Positions 9,231 to 18,593 of a DNA stretch of 64,000 bases are shown piece by piece. Origin of the DNA: Nitrospira sp. (GTDB taxonomy: Bacteria; Nitrospirota; Nitrospiria; Nitrospirales; UBA8639); the NCBI GenBank assembly GCA_024760505.1, contig CP058931.1:1188001-1252000 (forward strand), given 5' to 3'. The position numbers and the translations under genes were made by a program. Within the stretch, counting starts at the first letter, position 1, and every line of letters begins with the position of its first letter. The notes beneath the pieces were generated by a model. It did no database searches and was not told where the DNA came from. It was given only the letters and a program-made list of their open reading frames with translations.

Positions 9231-9383
9231 CTCAAAGTTGTGTTCGAGGTCAATGCCCAGTTTCCTCTTCGGGATGCCTTTAAGATGACCCACAGATGCC
9301 AAGGCTTGATCATTGCATCCAAAATATTTGGACAGGGTTTCGGCTTTGGTAAGTGATTCGACGATGACGAGTGATTTAGGCAT
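9231..9383 (-). pseudogene. topA: topA 5' remnant: N-terminal TOPRIM start of DNA topoisomerase I
   Basis: Beginning at the ATG at 9383 the frame reads MPKSLVIVESLTKAETLS, then SVGHLKGIPKRKLGIDLEHNFE, the unmistakable N-terminus of TopA (usual form VIVESPTKAKT). After about 51 codons the homology ends precisely at the IS6-like repeat. The frame runs nine more codons into the repeat (GSVAKKIDL) and stops at 9201. Substitutions at normally invariant positions (P to L in ESPTKA, K to E in KAKT) suggest relaxed selection. It lies 68 bp downstream of dprA, the standard dprA-topA arrangement. Its C-terminal counterpart is at 5854-6203. Confidence 0.88.
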
Positions 9384-9451
9384 AGACCGTGATAAAAATC
9401 ATGGATCGTTCAGGAGTAAAATTTTCTAGAGGGAAAAGACATGCTGGTCTA

Positions 9452-10588
9452 CTATCCGATGCACATCCGGAGATACTGTAGGCCCGGTATTTGCTTTATA
9501 AGCCCTTTGATCTCCAAAGACAAGAGAATGCTCATGACTTCAGATGGGGCATAGGAGCATTGATTGATTAAATCATCCAGGGAAACAGGTTCCAGTGAAA
9601 TGCAATCAAATAGATGTTGTTCCTCTGTTCCTAGTGCAGGCGCGGACGGTTGAGGCTGAAACGCGCCTTGTTGTTTCTCGAGTTGCTCCCGGAATGAGGG
9701 TTCTAACATAGGAAGAATTTCTTCCACAACATCTAAAGAACTTTCGACTAATTTCGCTCCCTCTTTAATAAGGCGGTGAGGCCCACGAGTCAACGTATTA
9801 GTCACATTTCCCGGTACGGCAAAGACTTCACGGTTTTGCTCTAAGGCCAACCGAGCGGTAATGAGGGACCCACTGCGCGAGGTGGCCTCCGCGACGATCA
9901 CACCAAGTGAGAGTCCACTAATGATCCGATTACGTTGAGGAAAATGGTAAGAATGTGGAGGGGTTCCCATGGGAAATTCAGAGAGAACGGCTCCCTGCTG
10001 TTCAATGCGTTGTCGTAGCGGACCGTGCTCAGGCGGATAGGTGCGGTCAATGCCGCATCCAAGAACCGCTAGGGTTCTCCCAGATGTAGCCAGTGTGCCT
10101 TCGTGGGCCGCGGCATCAATGCCTCTGGCCAGGCCACTCACAATCGTAAAGCCCAGTGCAGCTAAATCGCCGCTCAGTTGTCGTGTGAATGTCCGCCCGA
10201 TGTGCGAGCCTTTTCTTGAACCGACGACGGCAAGGGCCTGTTGATCGCGCTCTTGGAGCTGGCCGGTATACCAGAGTACCGGAGGAGGATCCGTAATGGT
10301 TTTTAATCGGGGCGGATAGTGAGCGTCTGCGAGTGTCAGGATAGCGTATCGCCCATTCTGTACGGCCTGCAATTCTTTGGCAATGTGATCTTGTGCCTCA
10401 GCAGATAGGGGTTGATGAATGGCCATGGCCAATGATGGAGAAATTTCACCCATTGATACGAGTGTATGGGTGTTCAAGGAGCGAATGGCTTCTGGTGAGC
10501 CGAATCTGTTGATGAGTCTGGTATAAGTAACAGGGCCAAGTCCTTTGACGGCCAGAAGTTCCAACCAGCCTTGCAGGGTTGAGGTCAT
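9452..10588 (-). CDS. dprA: DNA-processing protein DprA (Smf)
   Basis: A 378-residue DprA. An N-terminal helix-hairpin-helix/SAM-like part (LLAVKGLGPVTYTRL) precedes the Rossmann-fold core with VVGSRKGSHIG, GLARGIDAAAH and VLGCGIDRTYP, followed by a C-terminal winged-helix (DprA_WH) tail. The protein binds incoming single-stranded DNA and loads RecA during transformation and recombination. AAGGA lies 8 bases before the ATG at 10588. It is the upstream partner of the disrupted topA locus and lies downstream of rng on the same strand. Confidence 0.95.
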   Translation of the reverse strand: MTSTLQGWLELLAVKGLGPVTYTRLINRFGSPEAIRSLNTHTLVSMGEISPSLAMAIHQPLSAEAQDHIAKELQAVQNGRYAILTLADAHYPPRLKTITDPPPVLWYTGQLQERDQQALAVVGSRKGSHIGRTFTRQLSGDLAALGFTIVSGLARGIDAAAHEGTLATSGRTLAVLGCGIDRTYPPEHGPLRQRIEQQGAVLSEFPMGTPPHSYHFPQRNRIISGLSLGVIVAEATSRSGSLITARLALEQNREVFAVPGNVTNTLTRGPHRLIKEGAKLVESSLDVVEEILPMLEPSFREQLEKQQGAFQPQPSAPALGTEEQHLFDCISLEPVSLDDLINQCSYAPSEVMSILLSLEIKGLIKQIPGLQYLRMCIG

Positions 10589-10682
10589 CCAGATCCTTTG
10601 TAAGGATGGCGAATACGAGTCTGGAAATCATTGTGAAATGATCTGCCTGCATGGCTCTCCACCCAGGAACTGCTCCAGGTTG

Positions 10683-10711
10683 AACTCCGGAGGATGAAGA
10701 CCTCCGGAGTT
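10683..10711. terminator. Perfect hairpin between rng and dprA
   Basis: The arms AACTCCGGAGG and CCTCCGGAGTT pair over 11 bp around a 7-base loop. It lies in the 240-bp gap between the rng stop and the dprA start. On the minus strand no strong U-run follows, so it may act as a weak or factor-assisted terminator, or as an RNase processing or stability structure. Confidence 0.5.
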
Positions 10712-10830
10712 TTCCAGCGTTGGAGGGGAGATCTGGGTCCCCATTCCTTTCTGTTCCTGGAGGCAAGTGTTACGGATAATGAGAAAGAATCGTGGAGGGC
10801 ATCGTTCATGATTCAATCGTTCTCTCGTGG

Positions 10831-12384
10831 TTAGGATGCGGTCCGAGATTCGGCACGTGAGGTCAATTTTCCCACCACGACGATGTCATATTGCTCAAGG
10901 TGGAGTAATGGATCCGCCTCAAATAATATTGGTTGTTGAAATTCCTGTTCGAGTTGCTCAATGCTGCTGTGTTCGGTTTCGAAGATGAGCTCAATAACTT
11001 TGGGGTTGGCCCCGACCACAATTTGTTGTGGTTGTCCACGAGTCATTCCGATGCGCCGGATATCCCGAAAGATTTCATACGCCACCGTCATGGTGGATTT
11101 GGTGTACCCCCTCCCCTCACAGTCACTGCAAACTTCCGATAATGTCCGTAACAGATCTTCCCGGACACGTTCACGGGAAATCTCGATGAGCCCAAGATCG
11201 GATATGCGGGAAATACGTGTTTGAGCCTTATCGCCCGCTAGGGCGTCCAGGGTAGCCTGATACACTTTTTCACGGTTCCGTTCCCGTTCCATGTCAATGA
11301 AATCAATGATGATGATACCGCCAATGCCTCGTAATTTTATCTGATAGCCAATTTCTTTTGCGGCTTCCAGATTGTTTTTTAAAATCGTTTCTTCCTGGTC
11401 GCGTTTTCCCACAAACCGCCCCGTATTGACGTCCACCACGGTCATGGCCTCTGTGTGGTCAATGACAATGTGTCCTCCGGACTTAAGCCAGACTTTCCGA
11501 CTCAGGGCTCTGGTAATTTCCAATTCGATCCCCAGGTGATCGAATAACCCTTCCTGCTTCTTGTCATAGAAATGAACGCGCGCCGCTTGTTCCGGAAGAT
11601 AGCGACGGACAAAATCCTTTACTTCCTCAAAATCCGCTTTGGCGTCAATTAATAGTCGATCGACTTTTTTGGTGAATAGGTCCCGTACCACCCGCAGCGG
11701 GAGAGACAGATCCGTATGCAAAAGGGACGGAGCCGGTTGGCTGTTGGCCGCTTTGAGCGTGTCTTCCCATAACGCGCTCAGGAATCTGACGTCTGTTTGC
11801 AGATCCTCTTCCGGTACATCTTCGCACACGGTCCTGACAATATATCCATATTCGGGTTTCCGGATGCGCCGCATGAGGTCTTTCAGCCGATGACGCTCTT
11901 CGTCGTTCGTAATTCTTCGCGACACACCAATATGGTCGACATTGGGCATGAGCACTAAAAATCGTCCGGGAAGGGAGACGTACGTGGTAATTCGAGGTCC
12001 CTTGGTGCCGATGGGGCCTTTGGAAATTTGGACCAGAAGTTCTTGCCCTTCTGTTAGCAGATTTTCGATGGGACGTGCTGTTTGGCGTCGAGGGCGCGGC
12101 ACCTCCTGACTGCGTTCATCCTCTTCGCTGTCCACAAGAGTATCCCCGGGTTCCGTTCCGACCGATAGATCAGAAACGTGGATGAAGGCGGCCCGATCCA
12201 GTCCGATATCGACAAAGGCCGCTTGCATACCTGGCAGAACTTTAATGACTTTGCCTTTGTAAATGTCCCCCACAAAATCTTTTTTCCTTGGACGGTCGAC
12301 ATACAATTCTGTCACGACACGATTGTCGAGCACGGCAACCCGTGTTTCTTCACGAGTGACACTAATCGCAATTTCTACTCCCAT
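10831..12384 (-). CDS. rng: Ribonuclease G (RNase E/G family)
   Basis: A 517-residue endoribonuclease of the RNase E/G family, processing rRNA precursors and initiating mRNA decay. The S1 RNA-binding domain occupies ~35-125 (GDIYKGKVIKVLPGMQAAFV), with an inserted acidic/Arg-rich linker. The catalytic Mg-binding aspartates are in VVDVNTGRFVG and IIDFIDM. The zinc-link motif CSDCEGRGY follows. The length matches RNase G rather than RNase E, which has a long scaffold tail. It is the last gene downstream of the mre-mrd-rod shape operon, as in many bacteria, but 328 bp separate it from rodA. Confidence 0.94.
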   Translation of the reverse strand: MGVEIAISVTREETRVAVLDNRVVTELYVDRPRKKDFVGDIYKGKVIKVLPGMQAAFVDIGLDRAAFIHVSDLSVGTEPGDTLVDSEEDERSQEVPRPRRQTARPIENLLTEGQELLVQISKGPIGTKGPRITTYVSLPGRFLVLMPNVDHIGVSRRITNDEERHRLKDLMRRIRKPEYGYIVRTVCEDVPEEDLQTDVRFLSALWEDTLKAANSQPAPSLLHTDLSLPLRVVRDLFTKKVDRLLIDAKADFEEVKDFVRRYLPEQAARVHFYDKKQEGLFDHLGIELEITRALSRKVWLKSGGHIVIDHTEAMTVVDVNTGRFVGKRDQEETILKNNLEAAKEIGYQIKLRGIGGIIIIDFIDMERERNREKVYQATLDALAGDKAQTRISRISDLGLIEISRERVREDLLRTLSEVCSDCEGRGYTKSTMTVAYEIFRDIRRIGMTRGQPQQIVVGANPKVIELIFETEHSSIEQLEQEFQQPILFEADPLLHLEQYDIVVVGKLTSRAESRTAS

Positions 12385-12712
12385 AGTGATCTCCTACATT
12401 CTCAGAAGGGACCAGAAGCTATTCTTGGTCAACATTCTTGGTGAAGAGATGTCGCTGATGTGGCTGAGCCAATTTGTTGGAACTGCCTGTCAAAATCTGA
12501 AATAGCTTTGTGCCCATTCTGTCAATAATTGTAAATGAATATTGTTATGGAACCATTTGATGATGGTTCTGTGTGTTCACTTCCTTGTTCCCGCAAGTAT
12601 GTGAAAAAATCCACGGCTCTGGGACTTTTCTGAATCGAATTCTCCGTTGTTTCCCTCTTTGTGCGATAACCTGGCTCACGCTATCGAAATCAAGCCACAG
12701 GGTACATGATAC
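12385..12712. other. Intergenic region between rodA and rng
   Basis: A 328-bp gap between two minus-strand genes. I see no supported gene, RNA or clear terminator; it probably holds the rng promoter. Confidence 0.4.
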
Positions 12713-13837
12713 CTAAAGGAGTGACAGACGTCTCCGTTTCACGTTGAGCAAGAGCCCCAACGCTGTGAGATTGACAACCATGGCGCTGCCTCCATAGCTC
12801 ATGAGAGGAAGAGGAATGCCTACAACTGGGGCCAGCCCGGATGTCATGGCAATATTGACGACAACTCCAAAGGCTATCATGGTCACCACTCCGACAGCCA
12901 AGAGAGTGCCGACGATGTCTTTGGCTTTCAACGCGATTTCTAAACCCATCAAAAATAAGAGGATATATAAAGAAAGTAAGACGATTGACCCAATAAAGCC
13001 CCATTCCTCTGCGAAAACCGCAAACACAAAATCGGTGTGCCCCTCAGGAAGAAATTTAAACTGGGTTTGCGTTCCTCCATACAATCCCTTTCCCAGTAAT
13101 TGGCCTGAACCGATGGCGATGCGCGATTGAAGCCCGTGATAACCTTTGCCGCCTGGATCAGAATTGGGATCGACAAAGCTGAGAATCCGATCCTGTTGGT
13201 ACTCGTGAAGGGAGCCCCAGACCCCGCCCCAGGCAAAGGGGAACAACATCAGTGCCGCCAAAATCACAAACCCAAAGGCCTTGGATTTCATGCCCACCGT
13301 GAGAATCACCACAAGAAAAATGGCCAGAAAGCCCAAGCTGCTTCCCAGGTCAGGTTGCTTGAGGATGAGTAAAAATCCTGGAAGTACGATCAGTCCGGGT
13401 ATGATCAATCGACGAACCCAGCCTTCACGGGTGGTTGCCCCATAGTAGGCAGCCAGCATGAGTAGCAAAGGAATCTTAATGAATTCTGAGGGCTGGACCG
13501 CAAAGGGGCCGAGAGGAATCCATCGTTGAGAGCCCCGACTGGTTTTTCCTGCGATTAACACGATGATAAGTAAGATCAGTCCGATCCCATAGAGCAGATA
13601 GGAAAGACGGGCGAGCTTGTGATAATCAATCCCGACCGCGACCAGAAAGGCTAAGGAGCCGACGACCATCCATGTGGCCTGCTTAAGATAAATAGGGAAT
13701 CCGGTCGTCGACTGAGGGTTGGTCACGCTATAAATTGATAGGATGCCCACAGAGATAATTGCCATAATGACACCCAGGAAACACCAATCGAAGGTATCCA
13801 GTCCACGGCGATTCACATTGTCGTTCATTAATGACAT
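12713..13837 (-). CDS. rodA: Rod-shape peptidoglycan polymerase RodA (SEDS family)
   Basis: A 374-residue SEDS protein with about ten transmembrane helices. It carries the family signature near the C-terminus (VVGIPLPLMSYGGSAM) and the glycan-polymerase region around WIPLGPFAVQPSEFIKIP. RodA polymerises lipid II in the elongasome together with PBP2, encoded 41 bp upstream on the same strand. The start at 13837 (MSLMNDNV) is followed by another ATG nine bases on; either is possible. It is the fifth gene of the mreB-mreC-mreD-mrdA-rodA series. Confidence 0.96.
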   Translation of the reverse strand: MSLMNDNVNRRGLDTFDWCFLGVIMAIISVGILSIYSVTNPQSTTGFPIYLKQATWMVVGSLAFLVAVGIDYHKLARLSYLLYGIGLILLIIVLIAGKTSRGSQRWIPLGPFAVQPSEFIKIPLLLMLAAYYGATTREGWVRRLIIPGLIVLPGFLLILKQPDLGSSLGFLAIFLVVILTVGMKSKAFGFVILAALMLFPFAWGGVWGSLHEYQQDRILSFVDPNSDPGGKGYHGLQSRIAIGSGQLLGKGLYGGTQTQFKFLPEGHTDFVFAVFAEEWGFIGSIVLLSLYILLFLMGLEIALKAKDIVGTLLAVGVVTMIAFGVVVNIAMTSGLAPVVGIPLPLMSYGGSAMVVNLTALGLLLNVKRRRLSLL

Positions 13838-13878
13838 GAGATGCGTTGTTCTCCATCCTTAAGAGAGCGGATTCCTCA

Positions 13879-15711
13879 TCAAAGAGAAGGCTCTTGGGTG
13901 GTCTCAAAACCCATATAGGCTTCGATGAGTGTCTTGGCCAAGGGGGCGGACGCTGAGCCTCCATGCCCCATGTGTTCAACTAATACCGCCACGGCAATCT
14001 TCGGGTGTTCGACGGGAGCAAAGGCCACAAACCACGCGTGATCTCGAAATTCTTTTTGAGGCTCCTTGTTTTTATCCTTGTCTCCATCCGGTTTCAGGGC
14101 AACAACTTGTGCCGTTCCAGTCTTGCCTGCAATGCTCACGAATTCTGATTGCGCCAGTTTGGCTGTTCCCTTCGTGACGACTGCCGCCAATCCTTCCTTA
14201 ATATGGGCAAAGGTTTGGGGAGAAATGGCCAATTGCTGAATGGGTGGCTCAGGCTTTTCTTTGAGCGTGCCGGTTCGCCGAAGTCGAGAGGCTTTAAGCA
14301 AGCGGGGTTGGACCACTCGTCCATTGGTTGCTACGATGGAAGCCACTTTCGCCATCTGAATGGGAGTCACGGTTAAAAATCCTTGTCCAATAGAAATGGA
14401 AATGGTTTCGCCGGGGTACCATGGTTCCCGTTTGACCCTTTTTTTCCATTCCGAGGAAGGGACAAGGCCGGACCGTTCGGAAGGGAGCGCAATGCCGGTT
14501 TTTTCACCTAATCCGAATTGACGAGCATACGTGGCGATGGGATCAATGCCCAATTGATTACCGGCTTTGTAAAAGTAGACATCGCACGATTCCGCGATAG
14601 CTTTGGTTAAGTCGACCTGCCCGTGGCCTCCTGCCTTCCAATCACGAAAGACCCGCCTTCCAAAGGGAAAGGTTCCATGGCAGGGTACCATTTCCTGTGC
14701 GCTGAGGGTTTGAGTCTCCAAGAGGGCCGCCGCCATAATGATTTTAAATACCGACCCTGGAGGATATTGCCCTTGAATGGCGCGATTGGTGAGAGGGTGG
14801 CGTGTATCTTTGAGAAATCGTTGCCAGTCCTTGGCACTAATCCCTCCCGAAACATCATTGGGATTAAACCCGGGTTTACTCGCCAGAGCCAGAACGTCCC
14901 CATTCCAGGGATCCAGGGCAACAATGGCCCCCGCTTCCTGTCCCAGAAGGTCCTCGGCGAGGCGCTGAAGTCGAATGTCGAGCGTCAGGTAAAGGTCATC
15001 CCCGGCCAGGGGACGTCGAACTGAGAGAGACCGTTTTGGATACCCCAGCGCATCGACTTCAATGACTTCCTCTCCGGTTTCTCCAAGAAGATATTCATCA
15101 AATGTCCGCTCCACTCCATTTTGCCCGATGATGCGTCCTCCCTGAAGATGGGAAAATTCCGGATCTTTAAGCTGTGATTCGGAGATTTCACCCACGTAAC
15201 CCAGGACGTGCGAGGCGTAAGTGTTAAGTGGATAGTGACGCTGATATTCCGGCTGAATCACCACACCGGGGAGTTCAAGCCGGTGCGATTCTATGAGTGC
15301 CGCCTCTTTCAGCGAAATGTCGGCTTTGATCTTGACTCGGCCTCTTCGGCTTTTTATTGAAAGTTTATTGGAAATCTCTTGTGGGTCAATATCGACGTAA
15401 TGAGGTAACTGAGCCAGAAGGGCCTCACGGTCCTGTATGTCTTCCAAGGAAACATACAGTTGGAAGCTGGGGATATTATTGGCGAGGAGTTCGCCGTTCC
15501 GATCATACAGAAGTCCTCGAGCCGGTTCTAAGACAATGGACCGAGTGCGATTGTCGCGGGCAAGTTCTTGATAGTGCAATCCGTCTCGAACCTGTAATTG
15601 CCAAAGGCGTAACCCAAGCAACACCAATAGCATCAGAAAACCGATCTTGACGAATATTAACCGATTTTGAATATCGGCAAGTTCATTAGCCTGGCGGGAA
15701 GTATCCAGCAT
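13879..15711 (-). CDS. mrdA: Penicillin-binding protein 2, elongasome transpeptidase
   Basis: A 610-residue class B PBP with one N-terminal membrane anchor (~23-42), a dimerisation domain and a transpeptidase domain. The catalytic motifs are SVFK (in PPGSVFKII), SCD (in AESCDVYFY, the PBP2 form of SxN) and KTGTAQ. It cross-links new glycan made by RodA during side-wall growth, in the periplasm. It starts 10 bp after mreD ends and is followed by rodA, so the genes are surely cotranscribed. A beta-lactam target by family. Confidence 0.96.
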   Translation of the reverse strand: MLDTSRQANELADIQNRLIFVKIGFLMLLVLLGLRLWQLQVRDGLHYQELARDNRTRSIVLEPARGLLYDRNGELLANNIPSFQLYVSLEDIQDREALLAQLPHYVDIDPQEISNKLSIKSRRGRVKIKADISLKEAALIESHRLELPGVVIQPEYQRHYPLNTYASHVLGYVGEISESQLKDPEFSHLQGGRIIGQNGVERTFDEYLLGETGEEVIEVDALGYPKRSLSVRRPLAGDDLYLTLDIRLQRLAEDLLGQEAGAIVALDPWNGDVLALASKPGFNPNDVSGGISAKDWQRFLKDTRHPLTNRAIQGQYPPGSVFKIIMAAALLETQTLSAQEMVPCHGTFPFGRRVFRDWKAGGHGQVDLTKAIAESCDVYFYKAGNQLGIDPIATYARQFGLGEKTGIALPSERSGLVPSSEWKKRVKREPWYPGETISISIGQGFLTVTPIQMAKVASIVATNGRVVQPRLLKASRLRRTGTLKEKPEPPIQQLAISPQTFAHIKEGLAAVVTKGTAKLAQSEFVSIAGKTGTAQVVALKPDGDKDKNKEPQKEFRDHAWFVAFAPVEHPKIAVAVLVEHMGHGGSASAPLAKTLIEAYMGFETTQEPSL

Positions 15712-15721
15712 TGTGCGGGTC

Positions 15722-16231
15722 TTATCGTGGTCCCCGTCCTAAGTGTACCATACTCAGCGATGGGCCAATGCACTTAATAACCCAGAACGTTCCCAAGGTC
15801 AGGAGGCTATTATAGAGTCCTTGCGGGAGAAGTCCGGAGGAGAGGGCGTGAAAAAGGATCGGGGCATCCACAACCGGATATGCCACAACGAGAGAGGCCA
15901 ATCCGCATCCTAACGAAAGGGCGAAGCTGACAAGCAAGATTGCGGGACTGGTGACGGTGGAAAACGTGTGGGTTGTGACGCCGGCCAAGGCTCCCGCGAG
16001 TCCCTTTAAGATCATATTGAGCCCAATGCCGCCTGGACTGAATAAATCCTGGAAAAGTCCCACCGTCAGTCCGATCCTGAGTCCCTTGTATTCTCCTGAG
16101 TGAAATCCCATTACACAGGCTAGAATGAAACATAGGTCAGGGTAAATCCCTTTGGCGGAAAGAATTGTGCTAAAGGTGGCTTGAGCCAGAACCACTCCAA
16201 AGCACAGAAGGATGTCGAGAAAAATAGTCAC
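15722..16231 (-). CDS. mreD: Rod shape-determining protein MreD
   Basis: A 169-residue inner-membrane protein with five or six hydrophobic segments, starting MTIFLDILLCFGVVLAQ. It matches MreD in size, in a motif resembling GxxxGLxQDxFSPGxxGLN (GLFQDLFSPGGIGLN at ~58-72), and in position between mreC and mrdA. MreD bridges MreC and the wall synthases in the rod complex. Nine bases separate it from mreC. Confidence 0.93.
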   Translation of the reverse strand: MTIFLDILLCFGVVLAQATFSTILSAKGIYPDLCFILACVMGFHSGEYKGLRIGLTVGLFQDLFSPGGIGLNMILKGLAGALAGVTTHTFSTVTSPAILLVSFALSLGCGLASLVVAYPVVDAPILFHALSSGLLPQGLYNSLLTLGTFWVIKCIGPSLSMVHLGRGPR

Positions 16232-16240
16232 GAGATTATA

Positions 16241-17122
16241 TTAGGGAGAAGGAGAGACCGGCGGTTTTGGTAAAGATGAAGGGGGATCAGGCTGAAACGA
16301 GGTAATGACCAGAACCGCTTCCAGTTTGGAAAATTCGACAATTGGATCAATTTCACCCAATTGAAATAAGTCGGTATCGGCTTTGGTAACCTGTTGAATC
16401 CGGCCAATTTGGAGTCCACGGGGAAAATCATCCGTTAATCCAGATGTGACCACTGGATCTCCTGCCTGGACAGGCGATAGAGGAGGCAGATATTTCATAT
16501 GAATGGTTCCTTGAGGGGTGCCCTGTACCAGACCCTCATCCCGGCTTTTTTGAATCATTCCGGTAATCGCGACGTTGGGATCGGAAAGCAGGAGCACGAC
16601 CGCCGTCGTGGGGTTTACTCGTACGACGCGACCTACTACTCCGGCATCGGTGATGACTCCCATTTCCGGATGAATGCCGTCTTGGTTGCCTTTATTGATG
16701 ATTATCGCCCGATACCAATTAGACACATTCCGGCCGATGATTCGAGCCGGAAGGGTCGTCATGGGTGTGGTTTCCTGATACGCCAGCAATTGTTGAAATT
16801 GCATGGCAATGATGGCATGTTCTCGAAGGAAATTCTGCTCCCCTTGTAGGCGCTGTACTTCCTGCTTTAGCTGTTGGTTTTCTTCCCAGACATTCTGTAG
16901 GGCGATGTAGTGGTCCCAAGCGTGCCGGATAGAATCCTGTATCGAGGCGACAACATGAAGGGGGACTTCCAGAATTCGTGCGAAAGGCCCTCCCACATGA
17001 CTCAACCATTCCTGAGATTGTCGCGGCAGAAACAGCAGGAGGGCGAGGAATAGAATGAAGATAACTCCTAGAACTCGCCGGATACTCGTGGATATGGGAA
17101 AATTTGTCTCTGATCGAGGCAT
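16241..17122 (-). CDS. mreC: Rod shape-determining protein MreC
   Basis: A 293-residue bitopic protein. A short cytoplasmic N-terminus and one transmembrane helix (~16-33) are followed by a coiled-coil (~62-100, NVWEENQQLKQEVQRLQGEQ) and the periplasmic beta-rich MreC domain (ARIIGRNVSNWYRAIIINKG, GVVGRV, VVTSGLTDDFPRGLQIG). A Pro/Ser-rich tail ends the protein. MreC activates PBP2-RodA. It lies 16 bp after mreB. Confidence 0.95.
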   Translation of the reverse strand: MPRSETNFPISTSIRRVLGVIFILFLALLLFLPRQSQEWLSHVGGPFARILEVPLHVVASIQDSIRHAWDHYIALQNVWEENQQLKQEVQRLQGEQNFLREHAIIAMQFQQLLAYQETTPMTTLPARIIGRNVSNWYRAIIINKGNQDGIHPEMGVITDAGVVGRVVRVNPTTAVVLLLSDPNVAITGMIQKSRDEGLVQGTPQGTIHMKYLPPLSPVQAGDPVVTSGLTDDFPRGLQIGRIQQVTKADTDLFQLGEIDPIVEFSKLEAVLVITSFQPDPPSSLPKPPVSPSP

Positions 17123-17138
17123 GCAAATTGAGGGAAGC

Positions 17139-18182
17139 TCAGGGATTCAGCCTGGAATGGGAAGAAATTTTCCGAAGGAGGCTGAATTCCTCCAGAGTTT
17201 TCCCTACTCCCAAGACAACCGAGGTTAAGGGGTCATCGACCGTCACAATGGGTAAAGACGTTTCTTCACGTAGTCGATTATCCAGCCCTTGAAGCATCGA
17301 TCCGCCTCCGGTCAGTACGATCCCCCGGTCAATAATATCCCCTGCCAATTCAGGCGGAGTGTTTTCCAAAGCCAGACGGATGGCTCGGATGATGGTGGTG
17401 AGGCAATCTTGTAACGCTTCTCGTATCTCATTGTCGTCAACGAGGATCGTTCTGGGGATGCCGGACACCACATCTCGCCCTTTGACGGCCATTTGCTTCT
17501 TTTCAGGCAGAGGGTAGGCTGAGCCGATTTCCATCTTGATGCGTTCTGCCATATGTTCGCCGATTAACAAGCTGTATTCCCGCTTGAGATAGCTTGTGAT
17601 GGCTCCATCTAGTTGATCGCCCGCGATACGGACCGATTCACTGTAAACAATGCCTCCCAGGGAGATCACGGCGATGTCGGTAGTGCCACCTCCGATATCG
17701 ACGACCATGTTGCCGGAAGGCTCGGTAATCGGCAATCCTGCTCCAATGGCAGCGGCCACCGGTTCCTCAATGAGATAAACTTCACGGGCACCAGCGAGCT
17801 CAGCTGACTCCTTGACGGCACGTTGTTCGACTTGCGTGATCCTGGATGGAACACCAATAATAATGCGTGGCCTCAGGAGAGTTCCCCCACGATGAACTTT
17901 TTGGATAAAGTGGCGTAACATGTGTTCCGTCATGTCAAAATCAGCAATAACACCCTCTCGCATGGGACGAATGGCGGTGAGATTTCCCGGGGTTCGTCCG
18001 ATCATTCGCTTGGCTTCTTCCCCAACCGCGAGAAGTTTTTTGGAGTTTGTCTCAACTGTCACAACGGAAGGTTCGTTCAGGACAATCCCTTTCCCCTTGA
18101 TATAAATTAAGGTAGAAGAGGTTCCCAGATCGATGGCCATGTCTTGGGAAAAATGGCTAATGCAATAATTGAATATACCCAT
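17139..18182 (-). CDS. mreB: Rod shape-determining actin homologue MreB
   Basis: A 347-residue actin-like ATPase. The phosphate-1 motif is [14 protein letters not shown] (~15-28), phosphate-2 is [15 protein letters not shown], and the adenosine region is [14 protein letters not shown]. It forms membrane-associated filaments that position the elongasome. It is the first gene of the mreBCD-mrdA-rodA unit on the minus strand, so the operon promoter should lie in the 411-bp gap upstream, shared with divergent leuC. The N-terminus is about ten residues longer than in many MreB proteins. Confidence 0.97.
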   Translation of the reverse strand: MGIFNYCISHFSQDMAIDLGTSSTLIYIKGKGIVLNEPSVVTVETNSKKLLAVGEEAKRMIGRTPGNLTAIRPMREGVIADFDMTEHMLRHFIQKVHRGGTLLRPRIIIGVPSRITQVEQRAVKESAELAGAREVYLIEEPVAAAIGAGLPITEPSGNMVVDIGGGTTDIAVISLGGIVYSESVRIAGDQLDGAITSYLKREYSLLIGEHMAERIKMEIGSAYPLPEKKQMAVKGRDVVSGIPRTILVDDNEIREALQDCLTTIIRAIRLALENTPPELAGDIIDRGIVLTGGGSMLQGLDNRLREETSLPIVTVDDPLTSVVLGVGKTLEEFSLLRKISSHSRLNP

Positions 18183-18593
18183 GGGAAGTGTTGAGACCTA
18201 TTAATTTCAGAGGGTGGGCGACAATGGCGGAATCGGAATTAGGATTGTTAGAGTCTTTCTGCGCCCCAGGGGAAATAGATAACCTTTGCCATTTTATGGA
18301 TGTATCGACATTCGGTCGTTGTTCGCGATTGGCCGGAAACCACTTAATTTTGGTTCTGGGCTGGATGAATCGTTGTCGGCACTCACTTATTTCCACCTAA
18401 GTATTTAGAAGGTGGAGCCATAAGGTTGGATTGTCCCCTGTCGCAGGCAAAAGTATATCAGAAGTCTTAAAAGACCACAAAGAAAAGGCGGATATGAAAA
18501 CAACTCTGGAAAAAACTCTTCCTGGCTCTTGCCAGAAGGGGATGAATGTAGATAATTAGAGTCCGAAAATTTTCAAAAAGAAGGATACATTCC
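18183..18593. other. Divergent intergenic region between mreB and leuC
   Basis: A 411-bp gap between divergent genes that must carry the promoters of the cell-shape operon (minus) and the leucine genes (plus). I see no leader-peptide with a leucine run, no T-box and no supported gene. An open frame at 18188-18400 has no ribosome site or recognisable content. Confidence 0.4.

Noticed and set aside
10585..10809. Open frame overlapping the dprA start by four bases
   Set aside because: The ATGA overlap is tempting, but the frame spans the perfect hairpin at 10683-10711 and has no conserved content.
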